NCBI RefSeq assembly: GCF_037974265.1
Contig: NZ_CP150233.1
Coordinates: 5,332,001 to 5,396,000, forward strand
Source: Paenibacillus sp. FSL R5-0623
Lineage (GTDB): Bacteria > Bacillota > Bacilli > Paenibacillales > Paenibacillaceae
Length of the DNA stretch: 64,000 nucleotides
Reading direction: 5' to 3'
Numbering within the stretch: the first letter of the stretch is position 1; every line of letters starts with the position of its first letter. Shown one piece after another: positions 54,498-62,783 of this stretch. The position numbers were made by a program, and so were the translations under genes. The notes beneath the pieces were generated by a model. It was not told where the DNA came from. It did no database searches and saw nothing but the letters and a program-made list of their open reading frames with translations.

Positions 54498-55358
54498 TCA
54501 ACGAATCAATACCGGATTACGTTCAAGCAGCCCGCTGCCAAACGTTTCCCTGAACGGGGAATCTTCCATATGGATATAACCGATGTAACAGCCACATTTT
54601 TTCATGCGACAAGGCCGATCCGCGGCCAAAGCCTGCAAACCATCGCGGTACAGATGTCCAATGATACGGCGATCCTTATAACACCTTTTCACATGCCCGG
54701 ACCCCTGAACATAAAATACTTCCGAACCGGCAGCACATCGCTTGCCCAAGCTCTCATAATCCTGCAGATTACCTTCAAAAAGCGGATCAAGCCCACGTAA
54801 AAACTGAATCTCTTCCGGTGTGTAATACTTGGGCCGATCTTTGAAGGCATTGACCCACATATACACATCATCCGGCAAAGCCTGTCTCATGGACTCAATT
54901 GCGGGGAAAGCACTACGGAGTCCGACAGTACCGACACTAAAAGCAAGTCCCATCTGACGCAAGGTCAGACATTGTTTAACAAAAGAAGCCTCTTTTGTCT
55001 CACGAGGATGATACGTCGCCCAAAAGGCTGCTGTGTTCGCATCCAGCTCCCTCGCCCAATCCAGTTTGACGGACAGGTTGGTTTGAATTGAAACTTTATC
55101 CACATGTGGCATATGTGACAGCTCAACCATCGCTTCCCGGTACCAACGACGCACCAAAGCTTCACCGTAGGGATTGAAGAATATCGAAAATTGGTGTCCC
55201 TCAACTTCCTGCTCCCTCACCCAATTCACAAATTGACGCAATTGTTGCTCGTCCACTTCCAACGTCTCTTTGGAATCCACCGTTTTGCTAAACGGGCAGT
55301 AGGGACAGTCGTAATTACAGGAAGACAACTTCCCCCGATAATACAAAGTCGCTCTCAT
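54498..55358 (-). CDS. STM4011-family radical SAM protein
   Basis: Radical SAM enzyme of 286 aa. The cluster motif CNYDCPYC (Cys14, 18, 21) lies at the very N-terminus, as in peptide-modifying members; a second set of cysteines, Cys208, 226, 250, 255 and 257 (GKRCAAG, KRCYKD, PCRMKKCGC), could hold an auxiliary Fe-S cluster like SPASM/twitch domains. The start overlaps the previous stop by four bases (ATGA). I recognise it as the STM4011 family, one of five linked families of unknown function. It is the last gene of the operon; no strong terminator is seen before the chemoreceptor remnant. Confidence 0.88.
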   Translation of the reverse strand: MRATLYYRGKLSSCNYDCPYCPFSKTVDSKETLEVDEQQLRQFVNWVREQEVEGHQFSIFFNPYGEALVRRWYREAMVELSHMPHVDKVSIQTNLSVKLDWARELDANTAAFWATYHPRETKEASFVKQCLTLRQMGLAFSVGTVGLRSAFPAIESMRQALPDDVYMWVNAFKDRPKYYTPEEIQFLRGLDPLFEGNLQDYESLGKRCAAGSEVFYVQGSGHVKRCYKDRRIIGHLYRDGLQALAADRPCRMKKCGCYIGYIHMEDSPFRETFGSGLLERNPVLIR

Positions 55359-56743
55359 GAGAAAACAAACCCTTCCATCTGTTCACGAATTTCGGCAGAT
55401 ATAAGCCAATCTCCAATCGCATCGGAGTAACCCAGTCCTTCTTCTGTCAGACGCAGCACCTGCTTGCCCTCATCGCTCTCCAACTCCGCCATGCCCTCTG
55501 TCAACAGTTCAGCCAACCAGACATAGTCGGACATCACATCGGTACCAAAGCGCTGTTGGTAGTCAGACAACGTCAATCCCTCCCGATGCAGCAAGGCTTT
55601 CAGAATAAAGCGACGTCTCTGTTCCTCACAGCTTAACACGATGCCATAATCCGCTACATCGTAGCGCTCAGTTGCCACATAATCGGCAATGATGCTTTGT
55701 GTGGCCTTGTAACTCACGCCGTACTTGGAAGCATAATGTACTTCACTCGTATAAGAGCGTGCACCACATCCCAGACCAACCATGCCCTCCTCCTGACAGC
55801 TATAAGGCAGAAGCACTTTGGAGGACGACTGTTCTTTGGCAAATCTGCGCATCGAATACTGAACATAACCTTTACTTTTTAAAATCTCACGTGCAGCTTT
55901 ATACAGCTCCATCCGAATGTCAGGTCCCTGACGGCGAATATCATCAGGCTTCACGATTGTATTCTCCCTTGTATACAAGGGATAAATAAAGATTTCGCCC
56001 GGTTCGTAGGCCAGAACTCTTTCCAATGAATAGATCCACGATTCCACCGTTTGCCCTGGCAGACCATAGATCAGATCCAGATTTAACAATGGGAAATCAT
56101 ACCGAGTAAGCTTCTCAAGCGCTCGTTCGACCTCCTGCGGTTTTTGTGGACGATAGATGGCAGATGCTTCAGCTTCAATAAAACTCTGGATGCCCATACT
56201 AATACGATCCACACTTCGTTCCTTCATGATGGCCAGCTTGGCATCCGTAACGGTATCCGGCGACGTTTCCACCGAAATCGATGCTTGCGCAGGGTCCAGC
56301 CCCATCACCTGTTCAGCAATATTAAAAAGACGATTCAACTGAACCTCATTCAATAATGTAGGCGTTCCTCCACCAATCGCAAACCTCGAATACGGCCTTC
56401 GAGATGTAATGGGTGCCCATTGCTTCGCCTGACGTTCCAGCGCATCCACATAACGTTCATGTGTATCATCCCGTCGATCCGGCAGTGTGAACAAATTGCA
56501 GAATCCGCAACGAGCAGCACAAAAGGGAATATGCATATATAAAAAATACGTATCGGTATTTTCTCGTTCCCACAGTGGCCCTAACGGCAGTGGTGGGTCA
56601 AGCTCCCGATAGGCGGTCTTGTGCGGATACGAGTATAAGTAAGAACGATAAGGGAATGCCCGTACTTCACTGAGACTTGTAGCTATATTGGATCCGGACT
56701 GTGTGGAATAGCCTGTTGTTGTATGTTGTAAATGTTTCTCCAT
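55355..56743 (-). CDS. STM4012-family radical SAM protein (HemN-like)
   Basis: A 462-aa radical SAM protein of the HemN superfamily: HIPFCAARCGFC gives Cys75, 79 and 82, followed by GGGTPTLLNE and DLIYGLPGQTVESW, and a C-terminal winged-helix-like part (RRFILKALLHREGLTLSDYQQRFG). Annotation as coproporphyrinogen III dehydrogenase would be wrong by context: the heme operon is 30 kb away and this gene is coupled to the STM401x set. ATG 56743 follows AGGAGG; the frame opens at 56776. Confidence 0.88.
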   Translation of the reverse strand: MEKHLQHTTTGYSTQSGSNIATSLSEVRAFPYRSYLYSYPHKTAYRELDPPLPLGPLWERENTDTYFLYMHIPFCAARCGFCNLFTLPDRRDDTHERYVDALERQAKQWAPITSRRPYSRFAIGGGTPTLLNEVQLNRLFNIAEQVMGLDPAQASISVETSPDTVTDAKLAIMKERSVDRISMGIQSFIEAEASAIYRPQKPQEVERALEKLTRYDFPLLNLDLIYGLPGQTVESWIYSLERVLAYEPGEIFIYPLYTRENTIVKPDDIRRQGPDIRMELYKAAREILKSKGYVQYSMRRFAKEQSSSKVLLPYSCQEEGMVGLGCGARSYTSEVHYASKYGVSYKATQSIIADYVATERYDVADYGIVLSCEEQRRRFILKALLHREGLTLSDYQQRFGTDVMSDYVWLAELLTEGMAELESDEGKQVLRLTEEGLGYSDAIGDWLISAEIREQMEGFVFS

Positions 56744-56790
56744 CGGTTTCCTCCTGTCTCCGGTTGTTGTCCTCATAAGATCAATACATT

Positions 56791-57576
56791 CTATACTAAA
56801 AATTCACGGTAAGGCACCGTCCAGACGACATCATGCGCAAGCCGGTGTCCTTGATACCCGTCTTCACCGTAAGCTGTACCATGATCGGAAAAAGCCAGGC
56901 AATACGCAGGCCGAGCGCGTTTCCTCATCGCCTCGAACAATGGTCCAAGAGCCTCATCTACATATCGAAGTGCAGCTCGCTGAGTCTCCACGGAGTCTTC
57001 CTTCGCTCCTTCTACAAAGTAACGATTGGGGCCATGAATGGCAGACACGTTCAAAAACATAAATATCCTTTCATCCTCCGCTGTCTGTTCAAGCAACTTT
57101 AATGCATGCTGTACCTGATGTTCTGTTGATTTGGGGTTGGTTACCCCAAAGTTCATTCGCCAGTAGCTCTGTTGGAAATAACCGGGCAATACTTTTGCAA
57201 GCGGGTTTTTTTTCGTAAAAAAGATGACGCCGCCAATACAGATGGTACGGTAACCTTCAGCTGCAAACCCGGATACGATATCCGGTGTATCAAACAGCCA
57301 GGTGTGCGGATGTGTCTTGAGTCCGGTATTCCGGGAATGAAATAGCCTTACATGAGATTCCTTATCTGTATTGGCAGGTGTCGGCATAAAACCACCAAAA
57401 AAAGCATGGTGCGCCGCGTATGTAAAACTTCCCGGGGTATGACGCTTCTCCCACGAACCCGAACCACATAGATTAGGACAATTCTCCTCTTCCAGCTTGG
57501 CAACGTCATATCGTAACGTATCCAGCGTAATCATTAACAGATCATGGGAGCCCACGATGGTGTTCATATCAGGCAT
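56791..57576 (-). CDS. STM4013/SEN3800-family hydrolase (alkaline phosphatase superfamily)
   Basis: A 261-aa metal-dependent hydrolase related to sulfatases and phosphoesterases. Metal ligands that I can place: Asp19 in TLDTLRYD, His181 (AIHGPN), Asp231-His232 (FSDHGTAYGE) and His244/His248 (GHRLAHD). The C/S-x-P-x-R box of sulfatases is absent; Thr52 in SFTYAAHHAFF is the best nucleophile candidate, as in phosphonate and nucleotide phosphodiesterases. The ATG at 57576 overlaps the previous stop by 8 bases and has AAGGAG upstream, inside the STM4014 gene. A longer frame to 57663 is not needed. Confidence 0.85.
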   Translation of the reverse strand: MPDMNTIVGSHDLLMITLDTLRYDVAKLEEENCPNLCGSGSWEKRHTPGSFTYAAHHAFFGGFMPTPANTDKESHVRLFHSRNTGLKTHPHTWLFDTPDIVSGFAAEGYRTICIGGVIFFTKKNPLAKVLPGYFQQSYWRMNFGVTNPKSTEHQVQHALKLLEQTAEDERIFMFLNVSAIHGPNRYFVEGAKEDSVETQRAALRYVDEALGPLFEAMRKRARPAYCLAFSDHGTAYGEDGYQGHRLAHDVVWTVPYREFLV

Positions 57577-58840
57577 GTTGAATAGGCTCCTTTCGTAAAA
57601 GTTCCATTTCCCACTCGTAGGTTCCGAGGCCATGATGCTCAACCCTGTATAACAGATCTCCAAACGGATTCACATCCAGCACATAAGCACGCGGATTCGA
57701 ACCACTAGTAAGCATCACATCAATCCCGGCTGACCACGAGTTGGGAAATGCAGACATGGCTGCTTGCGCTGCCGTCCTAACCAGCGACATCCGCTGTTCA
57801 TCCAGCCCTGCTTCAGCAGGCAGCATACGTTCATTACGCAGATGCAGATTGGTAATCGGCGTACGGCTCAGCCGCATAATCGCGTGACCTGCCTGTCCAC
57901 CTGCAACCAGTTGGCGAATATCGTAGGCCCGCTGATCAACCGTGGCTTTGGGCATCCATCGTTCAATCCGTGCACCTTCTGCACATAACCAGTTCATCAG
58001 CGTAGCAATCTCTTCACTGCGGGTATACTTGCGTAGACGTCCTTCATTGAAGAAAATCGTCTTGCCCTGTCTCTGTTCCATCCCCATCGTTGTTACAGCG
58101 ATTTCATCACCCGTTCGGGGATTGACTTGATAGGCAACAACTCCTGAAGCCCCGGAGCCACACGCAAGCTTCACAAACACACGATGCATCTCGGCAGCCT
58201 TCATTGAGCTACGCAGGTCCATATAATTGCGGATTGGCTGCGAAGTTGGAAGCGCCGGAGGTACATCAACTCCATGTGAAGATAGATGTTGCTGACATGT
58301 TCTCTTGTCAAACATCAATTGGATATCGGCGGGATCATTCATGAATCGGACTTCAGGCCATATTTCCCGAGACTCACGGCCGATTAGATCCAGACATGCT
58401 TTCCAGCCACGGAACCACTGAGCAGGAGCGTAGATTCTTCCCCACTCCTGTTCCAGCGCAAGTGCCTGTTCTGCGGAAAATTCTTCTGCTCCCATTTCAC
58501 CCGTTAATGTTGTCGGTGACGTATCGTTCACAGCTCCAAGGAACAGTAGGTCACGCTCCACTTCCCACTCCTCACCAGGAGCATCAATCCGAATCAGGGG
58601 TACGGGCAGATTGGAATCTACTGTATCAGCGATGGTTCGACCCTGTCTCCAATTCTGGAGCAATTGAGCATATGGCAGTACAACCGCAGGTTTCAAACCC
58701 AATCTATGCCTAGCCTCTTGCAGCCCTTGTGTTCGTCGGTTATCAGGGTTTCCGATCAATAAAAAGGGCTGATCTTGCGTTAGATCATACACATCTATTG
58801 GCTGGTGCAGTCTTTCATTCATTCCCTTTACACCTGACAT
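57569..58840 (-). CDS. STM4014-family ATP-grasp protein
   Basis: A 423-aa protein with an ATP-grasp core. Visible are Lys179, Lys224 with the glycine loop VFVKLACGSGASGVVAYQ, the IERWMPK strand (adenine/ribose side) and the metal site VLDVNPFGDLL (Asp389, Asn391). ATP-grasp enzymes usually join a carboxylate to an amine or thiol, so ligation onto a peptide, amino acid or side chain is the likely reaction. The first 150 residues are a separate domain starting LLIGNPDNRR. ATG 58840 lies three bases after the STM4015 stop; ATG 58822 after AGGTG is a good alternative. Confidence 0.85.
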   Translation of the reverse strand: MSGVKGMNERLHQPIDVYDLTQDQPFLLIGNPDNRRTQGLQEARHRLGLKPAVVLPYAQLLQNWRQGRTIADTVDSNLPVPLIRIDAPGEEWEVERDLLFLGAVNDTSPTTLTGEMGAEEFSAEQALALEQEWGRIYAPAQWFRGWKACLDLIGRESREIWPEVRFMNDPADIQLMFDKRTCQQHLSSHGVDVPPALPTSQPIRNYMDLRSSMKAAEMHRVFVKLACGSGASGVVAYQVNPRTGDEIAVTTMGMEQRQGKTIFFNEGRLRKYTRSEEIATLMNWLCAEGARIERWMPKATVDQRAYDIRQLVAGGQAGHAIMRLSRTPITNLHLRNERMLPAEAGLDEQRMSLVRTAAQAAMSAFPNSWSAGIDVMLTSGSNPRAYVLDVNPFGDLLYRVEHHGLGTYEWEMELLRKEPIQHA

Positions 58841-58843
58841 CAA

Positions 58844-59686
58844 CTATTCCGTTAAGGATGGATAACGCCAGTCATCCTCATCACTCTGTTGCTGGTCGCT
58901 AACATCTACAGATATACCCGATTGGTTCCAGCGACTGATCATTTCATTGGTCATGTAATGGTAACTTAGATCAAGATGTTTCAGTTTCTTGATCTTGTCA
59001 CTGGCAAGCAACGCTTCAGCCCCTTCATCGGACAACGTTCCTTGCGATAGATCCAGTACTTCAAGTTGATCCAGAATAGGTGCTTCAGCTGCTGCTTTGG
59101 CAATCTCATCCTGAATTTCACTGTCTTTCAGACCCAAGTAAACCAGCTTTGGAAATAATCCTTTTTCTAACAAAGGGAGTATATCTTCAAGTGACCCATC
59201 GAAACCATAATTATCCACACCCAGATATAATTCCAGTTTACGCAATTCAGGCAACTTGGCATGGGTGATTGAAGATAACACGTCTTTCGGCAGCCCACCA
59301 CAAATAATAATCAATTCTTCAAGCTTGGCATGCTGGAGTGGTTCCAGACTGAGGCCGCTACTGCCCATTACAGAGAATGATTTTAATTCTGGAAAGGCAC
59401 CTAACAGTGGTGTGAGATTTGTCTGGATAATCCACGATACTTCACATTCTTCAAATCCCATATCTCCAATAAACAGTTTCTTCAATGACGGAAAGCTTGG
59501 AGCCGACTCGACGAGCGTACCCATGAACTCATCAGGCGAATTTTCATAAGCCTGTCCCCAATCTCCGATGACCAGACTTTCCAATGAGCTGGCCTCCGGT
59601 TTAGCCGCCAGTTCTTTAATTAACTTTTCCATACGAATGCCGTCCTCATAATCATCGTAAGATACAACAAGCTTCACTTCTTGCAT
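58844..59686 (-). CDS. STM4015-family leucine-rich-repeat-like protein
   Basis: A 280-aa acidic solenoid protein with leucine-rich-repeat spacing (FPSLKKLFIGDMG, LPELRKLELYLG, LDQLEVLDLSQGTLS, IKKLKHLDLSYHYM). No enzyme motif. The last 18 residues leave the repeat pattern and end DEDDWRYPSLTE, rich in acidic, aromatic and hydroxyl residues. GGAGGG lies before the ATG. It is the first gene of the operon, so it may be the most highly expressed, which would suit a substrate or scaffold for the four enzymes that follow. Confidence 0.85.
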   Translation of the reverse strand: MQEVKLVVSYDDYEDGIRMEKLIKELAAKPEASSLESLVIGDWGQAYENSPDEFMGTLVESAPSFPSLKKLFIGDMGFEECEVSWIIQTNLTPLLGAFPELKSFSVMGSSGLSLEPLQHAKLEELIIICGGLPKDVLSSITHAKLPELRKLELYLGVDNYGFDGSLEDILPLLEKGLFPKLVYLGLKDSEIQDEIAKAAAEAPILDQLEVLDLSQGTLSDEGAEALLASDKIKKLKHLDLSYHYMTNEMISRWNQSGISVDVSDQQQSDEDDWRYPSLTE

Positions 59687-59829
59687 GAGTGGATCCCTCC
59701 GTTTAAGGTCATATGTGATTCGTTAGTTTGAATGTTAACCCATACCACACAAGGCTTGCAACTTCCTCCAACTCCAGTCCCAATGAGATTCCCAATCGTG
59801 CAACGTAAACTAATTTTCATATAGGTATA

Positions 59830-59849
59830 AGAACATACGTTCTATTATA
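59830..59849 (-). promoter_or_regulatory. Candidate promoter with LexA (SOS)-like box upstream of the STM4015-4011 operon
   Basis: On the minus strand TATAAT (59844-59849) is followed directly by AGAACGTATGTTCT (59830-59843), which contains GAAC-N4-GTTC, the core of the Bacillus LexA/DinR box. It would cover the transcription start. No good -35 is found at 17 bases. It lies 143 bases before the STM4015 ATG with no other gene between. The remaining gap (59,687-59,829) shows no feature I recognise. Confidence 0.5.
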
Positions 59850-59924
59850 TAGTCACAGAAAATAGACCTCACCATTAGGTATATGGATGGACCTCACCAA
59901 ACCCGATCAAATACTTCATTTCAT

Positions 59925-59989
59925 ACAAAAAGCGTTAATGGCGGGCGAACCATCCCATCGGAATGCTTCTGTCCTTCCATTAACGCTTT
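59925..59989 (-). terminator. Terminator after rdgB
   Basis: A perfect 13-bp stem AAAGCGTTAATGG/CCATTAACGCTTT (59929-59941 with 59977-59989) around a 35-base loop, followed by TTGTATG on the minus strand. It isolates the STM401x operon from rdgB. Confidence 0.7.
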
Positions 59990-60039
59990 GATGTTCACAT
60001 ATCATGAAGTTAAATCAAGATGTTCTGTTCCGTTTAATC

Positions 60040-60663
60040 TCAGCCTTCAAGTCTGGATACAAGCGCTCTCAGCGCGTGACCACGGTGGCTAATCGCCTGC
60101 TTTTGCTCAAGCGTCAGCTCTGCCATCGTCATCTCGTATTCAGGTACATAGAAGAGTGGGTCATATCCAAAACCGCCAGCACCTGCAGCTTGAGCCGTGA
60201 TCCAGCCTTCCGCAGTGCCTTCTGATTCATACTTATCACCTGTTGTCGGATCGTACAGTACCAACGCACATACAAAACGAGCCGGACTTAGTAGCGGCTG
60301 TTCGGTGTCCTCACCGGATTTTAACGATTCCAGTGTCTCCAGCAACTTCGCATTATTCTGTGCATCCGTTGCTCCCTCGCCTGCATATCTCGCTGAATAT
60401 ACCCCTGGCTCACCATCCAACAGGTCTACGCAAAGTCCTGAATCGTCTGCCAGAACAGGCAATCCAAGCGCATCACCAACCGCCTTGGCTTTCTTCCAGG
60501 CATTCTCCGCAAACGTTACGCCATCTTCTACCACATCCGGTAGCTCCGGATAGTCAAACATGCTCTTGACCTCTTTGCCAAGCGGTGCGAAAGCATGAGC
60601 GAATTCACGGACTTTACCCGCATTGCGGGTTGCAACAATGAGGATTGGGCTGTCCAAACTCAT
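60040..60663 (-). CDS. rdgB: XTP/dITP diphosphatase (RdgB/HAM1)
   Basis: House-cleaning pyrophosphatase for non-canonical purine triphosphates (XTP, ITP, dITP). Typical motifs: VATRNAGKVREF near the start, LADDSGLCVDLLDGEPGVYSARYAG, GGFGYDPLFYVPE and SHRGHALRAL at the end. Length 207 aa. It follows rph by one base, as in the Bacillus gerM-rph-rdgB order. Confidence 0.97.
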   Translation of the reverse strand: MSLDSPILIVATRNAGKVREFAHAFAPLGKEVKSMFDYPELPDVVEDGVTFAENAWKKAKAVGDALGLPVLADDSGLCVDLLDGEPGVYSARYAGEGATDAQNNAKLLETLESLKSGEDTEQPLLSPARFVCALVLYDPTTGDKYESEGTAEGWITAQAAGAGGFGYDPLFYVPEYEMTMAELTLEQKQAISHRGHALRALVSRLEG

Positions 60664-60664
60664 C

Positions 60665-61420
60665 TTAAGCTTCCCCTAATCCACGCGCGCCGATCTTGAG
60701 CGCAATCGGTCCGAGCACTTCTTTTTGACGCTCGATCATCTCCAGAATTCCCTGTTCGCCCAGTTCCAACATGGCGTTCAGCTCACGGCGATCAAATGGT
60801 GCTTCCTCACCTGTTCCCTGAAGCTCGACGTATTTACCGCCGCCTGTCATCACCAGGTTCATATCCACCTTGGCTTTGGAATCTTCATCATAGTTCAGAT
60901 CCAGTACAGGCTGTTCACCCACAACACCCACACTTACTGCGGCAATGAAATCCGTAATCGGGAACACTTGCAGTTTGTGCTGTTGGGAGATCTTGTTCAC
61001 GGCAAGCGCCAGCGCTACAAACGCACCGGTAATGGACGTTGTGCGTGTGCCTCCGTCAGCTTGAATGACATCACAGTCCAAGGTAATCGTACGCTCACCA
61101 AGAGCCTGCAGATTAACTACCGAGCGAAGTGCCCGACCAATCAGACGCTGGATTTCCATGGTGCGTCCAGTTAATTTGCCACGATTGGCTTCACGTTGGT
61201 TCCGGGTATGTGTTGCACGTGGCAACATGGAATATTCCGCTGTTACCCAGCCTTTACCCTGCCCTTTCATAAAGGGAGGTACACGTTCCTCCACTGTAGC
61301 TGTACAGATCACCTTTGTATCTCCAACTTCAATCAGTACAGAGCCCTCGGCGTATTTATTCGTGTTCACTGTTAAATTCAGCGGGCGCAGCTGTTCGCTG
61401 GTTCGTCCGTTTGATCTCAT
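60665..61420 (-). CDS. rph: Ribonuclease PH
   Basis: Phosphorolytic 3'-5' exoribonuclease that trims tRNA 3' ends. The start MRSNGRTSEQLRPL, the TRNQREANRGKLTGRTMEIQ loop, LDCDVIQADGGTRTTSITG and DLNYDEDSKAKVDMNLVMTG are canonical. Length 251 aa. AGGAGGC precedes the ATG. Confidence 0.98.
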   Translation of the reverse strand: MRSNGRTSEQLRPLNLTVNTNKYAEGSVLIEVGDTKVICTATVEERVPPFMKGQGKGWVTAEYSMLPRATHTRNQREANRGKLTGRTMEIQRLIGRALRSVVNLQALGERTITLDCDVIQADGGTRTTSITGAFVALALAVNKISQQHKLQVFPITDFIAAVSVGVVGEQPVLDLNYDEDSKAKVDMNLVMTGGGKYVELQGTGEEAPFDRRELNAMLELGEQGILEMIERQKEVLGPIALKIGARGLGEA

Positions 61421-61539
61421 ATTTTCTGCCTCCTACGACTTAAGCATCCTGTAATGTTGAGCTTGTTCACACTTTTACGAATCCCTTATATTTTACCAAA
61501 GAGTTCGGTTAAAAGCATCCTTAAGCATTTCTTCGTTCA

Positions 61540-62595
61540 TTAAATCGGAATTTCGTTGATATATTCAGGCTTGGAAACCGGCGCACTATAATCCCTGTTG
61601 TCATCACCCATGACCGTTTTTTGGCCGTTCCATTCGATCTGTACTTTGGCGTCCTTGCTTGCTGTGTTCTCCGCAGTGGTTAATACGACAGACTGTAACA
61701 GCTCACTTGGCACGATATCCCCTTCGGCAAACATATCATCTTTCAAGGCAACCGTTACCGTGCCATCCTCGGCGGTTTTGACCGATTGCAGCTCCGTTCC
61801 GCCTGTCATAACTTCTTCCAGTTCGCCGCCTTTGTCAGGTCCCTTGATCAGTTCGTTCAATGCTGCCTGCACCCGATCTTCACCAGGTGTAACCAGACGT
61901 GTCACCGGAACATAATATTGGATGCCTGCTGGTGAAGCAGCGGAGAAATAGACCGTTACCGGGCTGCTGTTGGTCACAAACGTATCACCCAGATCCAGAT
62001 TGATTCCCACAGCCCGATTCAGCGGTTCAGGCAGCGGCGTACTGTTTACCGGCATTTGCGTTAACTTTTTGCCATCCACCCAGATCTGCACATTCTCCAC
62101 ATCAGGCGTTCCCGTCAATGTCCACGTGACAGCTTCTAGCATTTTCCGTTCTTCCTTCGCATCATACTTGGCAAAATTACCCGAGAACTCAACAACCGCC
62201 AGCTTGTCATCCGCGTGAATCGTTACATTCTGCACAACCGTTCCCTGCGGGAGAACACCCTGGAATCCTTCAGGCAACATACCCGCATAGGCCCCGCCTG
62301 TGACAAGTGTATCCAGTGCTGTCTTTGGACTGCTGGCGTCTGTTCCAGAAGGAAGTGTCAGGGATACCGGAGCGAGCAGCCCCTGCTGGTCTTGCAGATA
62401 TACCGTCGTTAATGGGAGCGTTGCGAGCGCACCATTCCCTTCGGCTGCTTGAATCATGGCTGCTTCCTGAATAGGCGGTGGTGGATCAACAGCTTCGGAA
62501 GACTGTGCTCCAAACATGCCGCAGCCTGACAATACCATAGGAATACTCAGCAGCGCTGCTGCCGATACCGTACGCAAAGATTGGATCTTTCTCAT
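61540..62595 (-). CDS. gerM: GerM-like sporulation/germination lipoprotein
   Basis: Membrane lipoprotein with two GerMN beta domains. The start at 62595 has GAGGGGG upstream and gives a lipoprotein signal with lipobox LSGC (Cys25). GerMN repeats are visible as TVYLQDQQGLLAPVSLTLP and TVYFSAASPAGIQYYVPVTR, each followed by an ALxxLixG-type stretch (ALDTLVTGG, ALNELIKGP). Length 351 aa. B. subtilis gerM, needed for sporulation and germination, lies upstream of rph in the same order. Confidence 0.92.
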   Translation of the reverse strand: MRKIQSLRTVSAAALLSIPMVLSGCGMFGAQSSEAVDPPPPIQEAAMIQAAEGNGALATLPLTTVYLQDQQGLLAPVSLTLPSGTDASSPKTALDTLVTGGAYAGMLPEGFQGVLPQGTVVQNVTIHADDKLAVVEFSGNFAKYDAKEERKMLEAVTWTLTGTPDVENVQIWVDGKKLTQMPVNSTPLPEPLNRAVGINLDLGDTFVTNSSPVTVYFSAASPAGIQYYVPVTRLVTPGEDRVQAALNELIKGPDKGGELEEVMTGGTELQSVKTAEDGTVTVALKDDMFAEGDIVPSELLQSVVLTTAENTASKDAKVQIEWNGQKTVMGDDNRDYSAPVSKPEYINEIPI

Positions 62596-62783
62596 GATCA
62601 CGTTCCCCCTCATCATTTTTACAGTTTGTACTACCATGTATACGAGCCTTTGTCCAAAAAATAACTAAAAGATAATCGCTTCGCTGAAAACTTATATATT
62701 ATCTTTAAGAAACGTAAAACAGGTTAATAACGTATTAGGAAGCAAGAGTAGGGACATTGCTAACTTCAGAGGAGGAATCGCCC

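Noticed and set aside
55355..56743. Coproporphyrinogen III dehydrogenase (hemN) call
   Set aside because: Motifs fit the HemN superfamily, but the gene is coupled to the STM401x set and not to heme genes; superfamily membership does not prove the reaction.
59977..59989. Hairpin at 59,929-59,989 as an operator for the STM401x operon
   Set aside because: It lies upstream of the candidate promoter and on the 3' side of rdgB with a T run, so termination of rdgB explains it better.
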